The notes beneath the pieces are model-generated. The model searched no databases. It had not been told where the DNA came from and saw only the letters and a program-made list of their open reading frames with translations. From the NCBI GenBank assembly GCA_000799755.1, contig JUHI01000001.1, positions 434,001 through 498,000 of the forward strand: DNA of 64,000 bases. The letters run 5' to 3'. Source of the DNA: Martinezella tropici. GTDB taxonomy: Bacteria; Pseudomonadota; Alphaproteobacteria; Rhizobiales; Rhizobiaceae. Below, one piece after another: positions 51,140-60,154 of this stretch (position 1 is its first letter; the number at the start of each line of letters is the position of its first letter). Both the position numbers and the translations under genes were made by a program.

Positions 51140-53016
51140 GCTGCAAGATCCTCCGTTTCAGCCAAGATTTTCGCTACCTCCATGCCTTCGGCATGTCCCC
51201 GCCTTTCCAGGAGCTCAGCGAGCACCTCGATCGCCGCGCGGCGTCGCCTCACGATCTCGCGGGCTCGTGCCATTTCTCGTACGAGCACCCGCTCGACGCG
51301 TAGGGCGATATCCGGATTGCTGCTACGGAGGCGATCTCGGAGCAGAGGCGTGCCAGCCTCGAAATAGGACAGCCCCTCGCCCATGCCGAAAGAGATTTCC
51401 ATTTCAGTGGCGATGTCGGTTGCGATCTGGAGATCCGATCCCTGACCTCCGCCGGCTCCGACGTATGCCGTCCCCAGCAGCTCTTCTTCGGCTGCTCTTC
51501 CTGCAAGATAGAACGCAATTCGATCGAGATGGAGCTGCCTATCCATTTCGTTGTCGTCCTTGACCATCAGCCTGGCGAAACCAACCGGCTGTGGACCACT
51601 GGCAGCGTCTAGCACGACAACATGGTCCAGCGTGCCGAGCTGCAAGTGCAGGGCTAGAATGGCGTGAGCCGCTTCGTGCACAGCGATCAGCCTTCGTCGC
51701 GGGCCCTCAAGCCTTCGCGCCGGCGGCAGGGCACGCATGATCATCTCGATGCTGACTTCAGATTTCAAACGCCGCGCTTCGCGCCTTACCTGGCGCCCGG
51801 CCTGCTCGAATGTCGCCCCGGTAAAACCCGCCGTAACCGCGGCGATGCTATCTACATCTTTGGCCGAGAGATGTTTACCAAAATAGGTCCGTGCGAGATG
51901 CTTTCGCTCGCCAAGGTCGGGTAGCCCGATCCTCAAATGCCGATCTAGTCGTCCGGGTCTCAACAACGCCGCGTCGATCGCCTCAGGATGATTGGTCGCG
52001 CCGACGACCACCACCCCTTCCAGCTTGGTGTGACCGTCCATCAGTTCGAGAAGCAGGTTGATGCATTGCGTCCAGTAGAGCTCGTGCCCATCGCTCCCCA
52101 ACCGAGCGCGATCCCCGATGGCATCGAGTTCGTCAAGAAAAAGGATCGACGGCTTGTTGGAGATAGCCTCGTCGAAGCTTCGGCGCATGGCTGTCAGCGT
52201 ATCGCTCAAATAGCCCGCAGATTGCCAGCGTGCAGCCGAAGTCGCGACGAGATGGGCGCCGCAAGATGTCGCGAGCGCCGCGGCGAACATAGTTTTGCCA
52301 GTGCCCGGCGGCCCGCTCAGAAGTAAACCGCGGTCGATGTCGCTCCAGGAAAGACGACCTTCTGTCCAGTCGCGAATATCCTTGGCAAGCGAGAGCCCCC
52401 AAACTTTGGCGTCGCCATATCCGACCAAATTCTCCAGATTTGGTTTCTCAGTGTTCGGGACAGAAAGTTGCGACATCCGCCGCAATCGCGCGAGCGCATC
52501 CTCGGCTGGCCTGCCAAATCGCAGCGCCGCAAACATCGAAGTGAGAGGAAAATCAAGGAGAGCCTTGGCGTCGGCGAGTCCGAGAACCTGCCCTGACAAT
52601 GACTTTGCAGCCGCAACGAGGTGATAGGGCCTGACGGGATCGACGTCGATGATTTGATCAGCCGCAACGTCGAACTCTTCGGGCAGATCGTGGCCCGGCG
52701 GCCAAATGATCACAAATGACCCTCGGCCGTTCATGGCATCAAGCACCAAATCAAGTTGGAGCTTGCCGCGTCGATCGACCCGTGGCCAGACCGCGTCGAC
52801 GTTCGATAGCTCGGTGGTCCGCCACACGAGATCAAGCGCGGCCCTCTCGTACTCCTTGCAGTTCGCCCCGATTGGGAGGCGTAGCACGACGACATGCTGC
52901 CGGTGATCGGGCACCTTGACGCCTCCGCCGAGGCGGACGGCGTGCTTAAGAGCGACACCATAGGCAAGGCGCTCCAAAGTTGGCTGCATGCTTGGTCCCC
53001 TGCGGTGGTCGATCAT
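51136..53016 (-). CDS. FtsH-like AAA+ ATPase with M41 metallopeptidase domain
   Basis: A 626-residue protein. After a unique N-terminal region of about 200 residues without a membrane segment comes an AAA+ module: Walker A SGPPGTGKTMF (near 240), Walker B ILFLDELDAIGD and the second-region-of-homology arginines in LLRPGRLDRHLRIG. The C-terminal M41 peptidase has the zinc motif HEAAH (in LIAVHEAAHAIL) and the third-ligand aspartate in GGGQGSDLQIAT. Unlike housekeeping FtsH it lacks the two N-terminal transmembrane helices, so it is probably soluble. The ATG at 53016 overlaps the upstream stop as ATGA. Its partners, a TnsA-like protein and a small protein, suggest a dedicated system, perhaps defensive. 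Confidence 0.88.
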   Translation of the reverse strand: MIDHRRGPSMQPTLERLAYGVALKHAVRLGGGVKVPDHRQHVVVLRLPIGANCKEYERAALDLVWRTTELSNVDAVWPRVDRRGKLQLDLVLDAMNGRGSFVIIWPPGHDLPEEFDVAADQIIDVDPVRPYHLVAAAKSLSGQVLGLADAKALLDFPLTSMFAALRFGRPAEDALARLRRMSQLSVPNTEKPNLENLVGYGDAKVWGLSLAKDIRDWTEGRLSWSDIDRGLLLSGPPGTGKTMFAAALATSCGAHLVATSAARWQSAGYLSDTLTAMRRSFDEAISNKPSILFLDELDAIGDRARLGSDGHELYWTQCINLLLELMDGHTKLEGVVVVGATNHPEAIDAALLRPGRLDRHLRIGLPDLGERKHLARTYFGKHLSAKDVDSIAAVTAGFTGATFEQAGRQVRREARRLKSEVSIEMIMRALPPARRLEGPRRRLIAVHEAAHAILALHLQLGTLDHVVVLDAASGPQPVGFARLMVKDDNEMDRQLHLDRIAFYLAGRAAEEELLGTAYVGAGGGQGSDLQIATDIATEMEISFGMGEGLSYFEAGTPLLRDRLRSSNPDIALRVERVLVREMARAREIVRRRRAAIEVLAELLERRGHAEGMEVAKILAETEDLAA

Positions 53017-53639
53017 CTTGGACCTCCCGCAACGAAACGCCGGAGCACCGTCTCGGGTCCAAGCATGCGCTCGTCGAGATCTACAGAGATCAGGCGATTG
53101 AGGATCATCCACGAAATCCCGGTCATCGGCTGAACCTCCCTGAAGAGGTTCATGCAATCACCGATAGCCATCGAGCCCACCTCGTCCAAGACGGCTAGCA
53201 TGCGGAGCCTGTCGTTCAAGGGCGTTCGATAATGTGCGTAGCGCAGCATGTCTTTCGCGTTCGCCAACCGCCATCCTTCTTCAATTTCCCCGCGAGAAAT
53301 GAAACGGTGGTGGATGTGACTGCAGGCGGCGCCTTCGGAAACAGCAGCGTCTCCATCCAGATCGCAGGCATCGAGGAACTCGCGCCTACCGTTTCTGTAG
53401 TCGACCATGAAATCCGGGACGTGGACGCCATCGCACGTCGGGAACTCGATCGGGAGGCACAGCCACGCAACGATGTCGTCGTCGACATCTAAAAGGCAAC
53501 CAAGATCGCGTGCCCCCTGAGTTCGGAACATCACGTCGCCGGAACACCTCACGGTGCCGAGCGGGTAGAATTTTTGGGAAATGGCATGCTTGTACGCAGC
53601 ATGGAGCGCCTGCGGCATTTCAAAATGCTGGTGGCTCAT
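53013..53639 (-). CDS. TnsA-endonuclease-like protein, probably catalytically degenerate
   Basis: A 208-residue protein. Residues about 30-95 follow the TnsA N-terminal nuclease pattern: an ARDLGCLLDVDDDIVAWLC segment, then IEFPTCDGVHVPDFMVDYRNG and a following strand. The PDF aspartate (D76) is present. The lysine normally found at the end of the next strand is absent (REFLDACD), and the early glutamate is not evident. The remainder is helical, ending in a region that may be a winged helix. It is the first gene of a three-gene operon with the FtsH-like protease. A binding rather than cutting role is inferred. The family call is tentative. Confidence 0.6.
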   Translation of the reverse strand: MSHQHFEMPQALHAAYKHAISQKFYPLGTVRCSGDVMFRTQGARDLGCLLDVDDDIVAWLCLPIEFPTCDGVHVPDFMVDYRNGRREFLDACDLDGDAAVSEGAACSHIHHRFISRGEIEEGWRLANAKDMLRYAHYRTPLNDRLRMLAVLDEVGSMAIGDCMNLFREVQPMTGISWMILNRLISVDLDERMLGPETVLRRFVAGGPR

Positions 53640-53694
53640 AACGATACCCGAACAATGATTGACCCTAGCCGCGTCATGCGGCGCTAAGGACTCA

Positions 53695-53712
53695 ACGTAT
53701 TCGACGTATTCG
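53695..53712. repeat. Tandem 9-bp repeat upstream of the TnsA-like/protease operon
   Basis: ACGTATTCG occurs twice in immediate tandem, 56 bp before the first gene of the operon, in a 224-bp gap between divergent genes. It may be a regulator binding site. Confidence 0.45.
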
Positions 53713-53863
53713 TAGGAGAGCGATCATCATGGTGAACAAAATACGAACAAAATTCTTGGCGTCAATTGGAATTTTAAAATAGAGCGGCGATAATATGTTG
53801 TGCGGTGAGATCATGCCACACAACCGGCCAACAGAAGTTCTGCCTTGAATTTACACTGAAGCC

Positions 53864-54613
53864 GTGTTGAACCGAGATGCATTGTGCATCGAGCTTTCTC
53901 GTCACACTTTTTTGAATAATGTGCGCGGCGTAGCGCTGGAGGCGATCCAAGTGGACGCGACGATTTCCGACACTGTCGGCCTTGATAAACGCCTTTCTAG
54001 GATTGAGAGTGTCGCACGAGCTCTGTCGGACCTTCCTACAGACTATCTTGGCCCTCAAGGTACCGTTATTGCAGACGTGGAATGGTACGCGCTTGGGGCA
54101 ATCAAGAAGACGGCGTCGCTGAGCCACGCTTTCTGCGCCCTTGTACGAACACGGAACACGTTAGCCGCTGCCGCTCTGGTAAGGCTTCAACTCGACACCG
54201 CCATGCGCATCTTCGGGCTATCGCTGGTTGCCGATGTAGAGGCCGCGGGCACTTGGCTGATGAATGACCAAAGCTACCTCAAGCTTCGATCACGGGACAA
54301 CCACCCCCTCACCGACGCTTTTCTTCATCGCAAGCTCAACGAACAATATCCGGGTCTGACGGAAGCGTATGAGGATGGTTCGTCATACGTACATCTTTCC
54401 GCGCTGCACATCAAAACAGGCCTGTGGTCTCGCGCTGACACCCCTACACTCTTTTTTCACTTGCTAGGAACGGATGCCTCCCGCCCCGACGAATGGTTTT
54501 TCGACTTGATTGACTCGTTTGACCAGGCCACCAATCTGACCGCCGAGCTGATCGCTACCTTCATCAAAAGCCGTCGCGCTGGCCGCACCCCTGCCATAAA
54601 GCCGGGAGACTAG
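53864..54613 (+). CDS. Hypothetical helical protein
   Basis: A 249-residue protein that I do not recognise. It is predicted mostly helical and soluble, with regular spacing of leucines and a central block (AFCALVRTRNTLAAAALVRLQLDTAMRI) followed by conserved-looking EDGSSYVHLSALHI. That pattern recalls DUF5677-like proteins often found near defence genes, but the match is weak. The start is a GTG at 53864; no other Met codon occurs before about residue 113. A minus-strand frame on the opposite side looks like a shadow. Confidence 0.6.
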   Translation: MLNRDALCIELSRHTFLNNVRGVALEAIQVDATISDTVGLDKRLSRIESVARALSDLPTDYLGPQGTVIADVEWYALGAIKKTASLSHAFCALVRTRNTLAAAALVRLQLDTAMRIFGLSLVADVEAAGTWLMNDQSYLKLRSRDNHPLTDAFLHRKLNEQYPGLTEAYEDGSSYVHLSALHIKTGLWSRADTPTLFFHLLGTDASRPDEWFFDLIDSFDQATNLTAELIATFIKSRRAGRTPAIKPGD

Positions 54614-54808
54614 GCAGGCGTACTGATCTTCCACCAGGCAGGCGCCGGACGGTGCTCTGTGGTCTATTCGAAGCATAAGATGGAATTTGAAGCTGAAGGG
54701 GGCGGACTGACCGACCGGTCGGTTTATGAACTCGTAGGTATCGTATTTCAGGATGAAACGGGTTTCATGCTTAACGAATCCTTACCAGAACGCGCAGAAA
54801 ATCCGTGG

Positions 54809-54988
54809 CTAGGAACGCCGAGCAAGGAAGTCGGCCGCTTCGCCTTTGGTTCTATCGAGCCTCACTCGAAGCTCATAAACGCCTGTATCATGCTGAATTT
54901 CTTGAGGTCCAACTTTTCTGGCAGCGTCAAGCAGTCGCTCGAAGTCTCCTTGCGCGTCTTTTGCGGTCCAGATTTTCCGAGATTCCAT
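54809..54988 (-). CDS. Phd/YefM-like antitoxin
   Basis: A 59-residue protein. Its first 40 residues have the Phd pattern (KIWTAKDAQGDFERLLDAAR, then VGPQEIQHDTGVYELRV), in which an N-terminal dimerisation and DNA-binding part is followed by a toxin-binding tail. I start at the ATG at 54988; an ATG at 55009 is in frame. It is transcribed away from the PIN-domain gene, whose start lies 96 bp to the right, instead of preceding it in an operon. No other toxin is evident on its own strand downstream. It may still be the partner of that toxin or an orphan remnant. Confidence 0.65.
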   Translation of the reverse strand: MESRKIWTAKDAQGDFERLLDAARKVGPQEIQHDTGVYELRVRLDRTKGEAADFLARRS

Positions 54989-55084
54989 CGAGTGTCTCCA
55001 AGGACTCAATAATTAAACACTTAGCAAATGCCGACGCCTTAGCCTAGGTCCATATCGATCGACCCACGCGGGACCCGGCAAATC

Positions 55085-55741
55085 ATGGGCGCAGTCATAC
55101 TCGATACCAACGTTGTCAGCATCGCGCATCTACCCGAGCCGCCAACGTGGCTGATCAATTGGTTCCGCCGCCTGGGGCCAGAAGCCGTCGCCATATCGTG
55201 GGTGACGGTCTACGAGATAGAGTATGGAATACGGTTGTGCGAGCGCTCGAATTCCGAGACCGCATGTTTTGTTCTGGATTGGTTTGAGAAGCTTTTGAAC
55301 ACGCGCATGTACTTCCTTGAGATGAACTTGCCAGCATCGCGGATATTGGGAGAAATGGCCGCCTGCTCTCACCTCAGGCAATTGTTCGAAACGCAACCAA
55401 AAATAAACAAATGGGGCGAACACCTCAAAAATGAGAAGATCAAGCTCGGCGCGGACGCGATGATCGCGGCGATGTCTATTGCCTACGGCCTGCCAATTGC
55501 TTCGATGAACGTGAAGGACTTCGTGCTCATCGATCGCCACTTCCCCTTGCCCGGTCTCTACAACCCTCAGATAGACGAATGGGTACTCGGCCCTCCCGTC
55601 GGCTGGGGAATGGACAACAATGCGAACGATGACAACGTGCTCTCTGCGACCGACCGACCGAAACGGCACGAAATCGGTCCGGAAGTAAGTCGCCGACAGT
55701 CGAACTTGATGCTCGCTACGCGGGAGGAGCTATCAGACTAG
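55085..55741 (+). CDS. PIN-domain (VapC/FitB-like) ribonuclease toxin
   Basis: A 218-residue protein. The first 150 residues are a PIN domain with the acidic metal-binding set: D7 in VILDTNV, E44 in VTVYEIEYG, D124 in GADAMIAA and D145 in VKDF. It is expected to cut RNA unless blocked by an antitoxin. A C-terminal extension of about 60 polar residues (after DEWVLGPPVGWG) is unusual for VapC. The putative Phd-like antitoxin is encoded divergently. The stop is 4 bp from the convergent GNAT gene. Confidence 0.82.
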   Translation: MGAVILDTNVVSIAHLPEPPTWLINWFRRLGPEAVAISWVTVYEIEYGIRLCERSNSETACFVLDWFEKLLNTRMYFLEMNLPASRILGEMAACSHLRQLFETQPKINKWGEHLKNEKIKLGADAMIAAMSIAYGLPIASMNVKDFVLIDRHFPLPGLYNPQIDEWVLGPPVGWGMDNNANDDNVLSATDRPKRHEIGPEVSRRQSNLMLATREELSD

Positions 55742-55745
55742 GTCG

Positions 55746-56525
55746 TCACAGGTCGATCCGCTCAATGAAGAAGATCCCTCCCAGATCGCACTCCACTCCG
55801 ATTTTCTTGCTCTCCGGATACTTGGCTTTGTCGTAGAGGATTTCCGCGCCGTGCACCTCAACCTTCACGAAGTAGTCGATGTATCGCGGGTTCAGCGGGT
55901 TGAAGCAGAAGACGCGCTCAGGCAACTGAATCGTACCATCGGGCAGACGCTCACCCTCACCCACGTGTTCGGATAAAGGCGTCGGATTTTCCTTAAACCG
56001 CTCTTCCTGCTCAAAGAACGAGATCGAGTACGGCACGCGATCGCCACGACCCAGAGCGAAATTGCGTTGCAAGACTTTGAACGCATAGAGTCCGTTCACA
56101 ACGCGGCTTTCTTCAACAGGGATGAAGCCCATGCGCTTCCAGAATGGTTTGGCGCTTCTCGGCGCAATTTCGATCTCGAGGACGGAGCGCCCCTCCGCAC
56201 GCGCGCACCCTTCCATGAAACCAGCTAGAATGCGGCCGTAACCTTTGTCGCGCACGTCTGGCCTGATTTCGAGGATGTTGGTTCCATCGAGGAACCCAAC
56301 CGCCGCGTCGTTGACGATGAGTACATGGATTGTTGACGAACCTTCCTGCCAAGCCCTCTTGACGGAGTCCCAATTGCATCGGAACCCCTCGACCGGATGA
56401 GGCTCCTGCCAATCGCTTTCATTCCATTTGCGCGCGGCAATATCGTATGCCACCTGTTCCGCATCCAACCATGCCTCGATTTCGGCCATGCGAACGTCAT
56501 CTGCCACATCAATCTGATAGTCCAT
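55746..56525 (-). CDS. GNAT-family acetyltransferase-like protein
   Basis: A 259-residue protein. Residues about 55-140 form a GNAT core. It has an acetyl-CoA pyrophosphate loop near VRDKGYGRILAGFMEG, the following EIEIAPRSAKPFWKRMGF strand-helix and an upstream VGFLDGTNILEIRPDV segment. The C-terminal 110 residues are a separate beta-rich domain not typical of GNAT enzymes. The acceptor is unknown. It lies between a toxin gene and the divergent methyltransferase-like gene; tRNA- or protein-modifying toxicity is possible but not indicated. Confidence 0.78.
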   Translation of the reverse strand: MDYQIDVADDVRMAEIEAWLDAEQVAYDIAARKWNESDWQEPHPVEGFRCNWDSVKRAWQEGSSTIHVLIVNDAAVGFLDGTNILEIRPDVRDKGYGRILAGFMEGCARAEGRSVLEIEIAPRSAKPFWKRMGFIPVEESRVVNGLYAFKVLQRNFALGRGDRVPYSISFFEQEERFKENPTPLSEHVGEGERLPDGTIQLPERVFCFNPLNPRYIDYFVKVEVHGAEILYDKAKYPESKKIGVECDLGGIFFIERIDL

Positions 56526-56829
56526 CGAAGCTCGCTGTTAAAGAGGAAGGGATGCAGCCGGCCGGCGCGGACCATATATCGAAATTGCGTTATAGGAGGT
56601 CAAGTCCCATCCACCGCGGGCGTTGTCGCGGAATTCGAGGCCGAAGACATACGTGGACCTCTTTCAGCGATGCACGAAGACAGTAGGAATCCGGCGCCGC
56701 GGATTTCGCGCAGCACGATCAAGTCCCTTGCCACTTACCGAACCTTGACCTTGACGACTACAACTTGAGCTTTTCTTTTGGGAGAAGCGCAATGTGATTT
56801 TTGTAAGAGGTCTCCAACAGGAGACCGCA
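56526..56829. other. Divergent promoter region
   Basis: No gene was found in these 304 bp between the GNAT and methyltransferase-like genes. TTGACC/TTGACG-type hexamers near 56742-56755 could be -35 elements for the plus-strand gene, but no convincing -10 was identified. Confidence 0.4.
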
Positions 56830-58902
56830 ATGACCGCACCATCTGATGAGAAGTCCAGGGCGAAAGCAGAGAGAAAAGAAGCCGACGCCCGGCTGAGACG
56901 CCTTACGAGAGCTAAAGCGGCGCTGCTCAAGGCACGATCGAACCTGACCCGGTGCCTTGTTGAAACCGCAGAACTTGTAGAGTCCACGAAAACAACTCAG
57001 GAATGGACGAAAGAGCGAACCAAGGAATGGCTGGTATCGGAGATCGGGATGTCGCCGCGCGAGGCCACCACCGCCATATCGCTCAAAGCATGCTTAGGTG
57101 ACAACGCCCAGGCGACTGTGGATGCCGGCCTACAATCCGAAGTGCTCGATCGCTTGGTTGATAGCGACGAGGAAGTTAGGTGCGACTTCTTCTCACGCCT
57201 TCAATCGGGCCGAAGTGTCGATGCCGAGCTTGTTGAAAAACTCGGCCAGGATACTTTCCTTTCCCGGCTTCCCGTTGGAGAAGCGCGCGACGTACGGCGG
57301 AGTCAAACGCTCGAGACGGCTGGACGCATTGCGGGGCCGGACCTCACTGCGGCACTCGAGGACGCCGCTTCGAAGTTGCTAAAGTGCCTTGATGAGGTGG
57401 TGGTTTATCTCCCATCGATGGATTGTGAAGAGCCGTGCTCTGAAGCTTCCCTGTTAGAGCCAATACGTTCCAGTGCAAACGTCACCCGAACCCTGTTTGT
57501 GATTTTGTTTGGCGACCAACATGCCGATTTGGCGAGCATGATCGATCTGGCTCTCGTCAACGACGTTCAGGCGTCGATCGCGTTCGCTTGGTATGCTCTG
57601 CGGAAGCTTGAAACCTCGCCGCTGTATCGGGAGGATATCGAGAATTCAGCCGGCCACTTGCACAATGTCCGGCCCGCGATCGAATTTCTCGCAGGCCGCC
57701 GCTCAGTCGCCGTCCCACTTTCGACCGAGAGAGCGCCAGTTAGCCGTGCAAACGCCGATCTGACGTTCATCGATTTCGGAGCGGGCATCGGTTGCGCAGC
57801 GCTTGGCTTGCAAAGCGCGGGATACAGAACCGTGGCGTTGTACGAGAGCTGGCGTAGTGCGTTCGCGACAGTGCAGATAAATCGGCCATCGTGGCCGTTG
57901 GCATCAGAACCCGCTGCATGGCACCTAAAGAAACTTTGTACAGAACAAGTCGATTTGATAACTGCGCTTCCGGTCTGGCGCCCATTTTCCACGTCTGAAG
58001 ACTACCAACGCTCTTTTTATCAGCGCTCCCTGGCTGCCACCGCGGCAGTGCGACCAAAGGCGTTTTTCTTCGAAGTCCACTCATCAATGTTGGAAGACAA
58101 AGCCGTGCATTGCCGTGCGGAAATCGAGCGCGATCTTGCCGGGGAAGGATTCGACGTAGCATGGCACGCACTTGATACCGCCCACTTCGGACTTGCCCAG
58201 TCCAGAACGATCGGCGTGATCACCGGCGTGCGCAGCGGTATAGACAAACCTATCCTTCCAGCCTTCTCCGATGCTCCGCGCCGCTTTCTTCCCGAGGTAA
58301 TCGGCGAGCTGGTCGAAAAGGAGCTCTCTCACTTTGGTCGCACATCGGCGGCGCGACGGTATTCAACGTGGCTGAGCCTTTGCGCCGGCCAGATCGCGCC
58401 TCCCTTTTTCAAAGGACCGGACGACGAAAGGAACGTTGAGGAGTGGGCCAAACTTGGATTGGGCTTCTCAAGCGACCCTCGAGTTAAAACGGGCGAGCTA
58501 ATTCCTCTCACCATCAAAATGATGCAAACGATCCAAGGGCATCCTCACGGCTGGGCAATTCAAGGGGCGACGTTGGAACAGGAACTCAATGGGACCTCGT
58601 CGATGCCGCCAGCAGTTGCCAAGATGATAGGTCTCGCGATTTACTCGTCTCTGACCGGCAGGCCGGTCGACTTCGCCAAAGCACTGTCGGAGCCTTTGCT
58701 TCCGGAGATTCCAGCCGGATACAAACTCGGGAACTCATATTATGGCATTCATCCCCGGCTAGTTCCAATCAAGCCACGCAAGACGCTTCGACAGGTCGTG
58801 CATCCAGCGATCGAGTTAAGAGAAGCGTGGGCCAGGGAGTTCGGCCTCCCAAGCCCATACGGCCCATATGACTCCGATTTTGATGACCACGATATCGATT
58901 AG
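56830..58902 (+). CDS. Catalytically dead cytosine-5 methyltransferase homologue
   Basis: A 690-residue protein laid out like the methyltransferase at 39-41 kb. It has an N-terminal coiled-coil (residues about 5-50), a helical domain containing WLVSEIGMSPREATT and VRCDFFSRLQSGRSVD, and a methyltransferase-fold C-terminus. Motif I is present (IDFGAGIGCAALGLQSAGY). Motif IV reads LPVWRPFS, so the catalytic cysteine position (residue 382) is valine and the glutamine is tryptophan. Motif VI is FEVHSS rather than ENV, and motif VIII is degenerate (GLAQSRTIGVI). It should not methylate DNA; a DNA-binding, decoy or subunit role is inferred. AGGAGA precedes the ATG. The stop overlaps the convergent gene by 4 bp. 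Confidence 0.82.
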   Translation: MTAPSDEKSRAKAERKEADARLRRLTRAKAALLKARSNLTRCLVETAELVESTKTTQEWTKERTKEWLVSEIGMSPREATTAISLKACLGDNAQATVDAGLQSEVLDRLVDSDEEVRCDFFSRLQSGRSVDAELVEKLGQDTFLSRLPVGEARDVRRSQTLETAGRIAGPDLTAALEDAASKLLKCLDEVVVYLPSMDCEEPCSEASLLEPIRSSANVTRTLFVILFGDQHADLASMIDLALVNDVQASIAFAWYALRKLETSPLYREDIENSAGHLHNVRPAIEFLAGRRSVAVPLSTERAPVSRANADLTFIDFGAGIGCAALGLQSAGYRTVALYESWRSAFATVQINRPSWPLASEPAAWHLKKLCTEQVDLITALPVWRPFSTSEDYQRSFYQRSLAATAAVRPKAFFFEVHSSMLEDKAVHCRAEIERDLAGEGFDVAWHALDTAHFGLAQSRTIGVITGVRSGIDKPILPAFSDAPRRFLPEVIGELVEKELSHFGRTSAARRYSTWLSLCAGQIAPPFFKGPDDERNVEEWAKLGLGFSSDPRVKTGELIPLTIKMMQTIQGHPHGWAIQGATLEQELNGTSSMPPAVAKMIGLAIYSSLTGRPVDFAKALSEPLLPEIPAGYKLGNSYYGIHPRLVPIKPRKTLRQVVHPAIELREAWAREFGLPSPYGPYDSDFDDHDID

Positions 58903-59639
58903 ATAGTCGGGCGAGACCGTCGATCGATGTCCATGAATGTCGAAACCAACAACATTCGGATGGCATTCTGGTCACGCTTCAATGGGTCGCCGGCGAGTTC
59001 GCCGTCCACGGTTAGAATAACCTTGTTCCCATCTTCCGGATAAGCAAGAACGAACTCATGCCCCGCATACTCAAAGGTCAAGGATTCGCCGGTCTCGTCT
59101 CGGGCGCATTCCATCTCCGTGACACCAAAGTTATAGATGGATTGATTGAGCTTCTCCCAGCCCTCGATTAGGTACGAGTTGTCGATCACGAATGGCACTT
59201 CCTTCGCAAACGGCCGCAGATCGTAGTCACGAAGGTCCGTAGCGGTGCGGTTCAAAACTGCGTCCTTGCCGCCAAGGATCGGACCGTGGGCGATACCGTG
59301 AGATCTATACGCCTGCCAGCCGTTCGTTCCGATGTCGTAGACGGAGAAGTCTTGGATCCCCCCATAGGCATCCTCCCACTCCGCTTCGGCCTTTTGCGTC
59401 TGATACTCGTTCGGGAACATGATCATGACCGGCGATCGCCAATCGCCCTCGCCCGGTCGATGAAACGAAATCCGATGATACGGTCCGTACTCGTCGCGTA
59501 CTGGCACCAGGCGGAGCACCTTCAGCAGCGGCCGAAGTGCATCTTCAATCTCGCGGAATCTGTTCTCGATGTACATTGCGTAAGCCCTCGTCTCGATTGG
59601 ATATCCGAGAATCGTCGCCGGGTGCTTCGCATGAGACAA
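58899..59639 (-). CDS. Hypothetical protein
   Basis: A 246-residue soluble protein with no recognised family. It is acidic and aromatic-rich (EWEDAYGGIQDFSVYDIGTN, then FGVTEMECARDETG), with alternating strands and few helices after residue 30. The first 21 residues before MYIENRFREI may not be coding, since a second ATG is there. It converges with the dead methyltransferase gene with a 4-bp overlap and diverges from the transposition-type operon. It may be a partner or immunity-type protein of the methyltransferase-like gene, but nothing in its sequence shows this. Confidence 0.6.
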   Translation of the reverse strand: MSHAKHPATILGYPIETRAYAMYIENRFREIEDALRPLLKVLRLVPVRDEYGPYHRISFHRPGEGDWRSPVMIMFPNEYQTQKAEAEWEDAYGGIQDFSVYDIGTNGWQAYRSHGIAHGPILGGKDAVLNRTATDLRDYDLRPFAKEVPFVIDNSYLIEGWEKLNQSIYNFGVTEMECARDETGESLTFEYAGHEFVLAYPEDGNKVILTVDGELAGDPLKRDQNAIRMLLVSTFMDIDRRSRPTI

Positions 59640-60154
59640 ACGGATTCGGCGTGTATCAAGAGTTAGAGCTGTCTATCGCTCCGCCGAGCCAAAGCGGCGA
59701 ACAGCCCCTGATCGGGTTGCCGGGAAATCGCCGCGTTAACCATAGTTAAAATTTTACTAAAATGCGGACATTGACGCCCGCGACAGTCGGCGTCCTTATA
59801 TACGCGAGTTCTTCAACACACGGATCCTTCCGATGAAGATAGCGCGAATACATAGCCCGTTTCGGGCGATAGGCTCACAGGCCAACTGATCGCGCGGTCG
59901 CGGGTAAAAACCCCCTCGTCCTGAGCCAAGAAACCGGCAAAGGAATAAATTCCTAAACTCCTGCGCAAAAAAGAACAAACCCAGAAACGAACATGGATTC
60001 GTTGGGCCCGAAAACCTGTTGCATCGCTCAATGCAACAGGTGTTAAAGACCGGAATTTGCTGGCTTTTTCCTTGTAGACGAGCAGGCAAATGCACTGCTA
60101 CCAATCCCTCAACGCTGAGCAACACGCTCATCGCGGTTTGTAAGGAGTACGCAG
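59640..60154. other. Left flank of the transposition-type operon
   Basis: This 515-bp gap has no supported gene. AT-rich DNA around 59740-59765 is followed by a possible plus-strand promoter (TTGACG at 59771, TTATAT at 59796) and by the hairpin listed separately. The long leader between that promoter and the first gene leaves room for regulation or for a transposon end, but I could not identify terminal repeats. Confidence 0.5.
60015..60040 (+). promoter_or_regulatory. Perfect hairpin in the leader of the transposition-type operon
   Basis: CCTGTTGCAT (60015-60024) is matched by ATGCAACAGG (60031-60040) with a 6-base loop. It lies 115 bp before the first gene. No U-tract follows. It may be an operator, an RNA leader element or part of an element end. 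Confidence 0.55.

Noticed and set aside
54659..55012. 117-codon plus-strand open frame opposite the Phd-like antitoxin
   Set aside because: No family pattern, whereas the minus-strand frame has a clear Phd signature in its first 40 residues.
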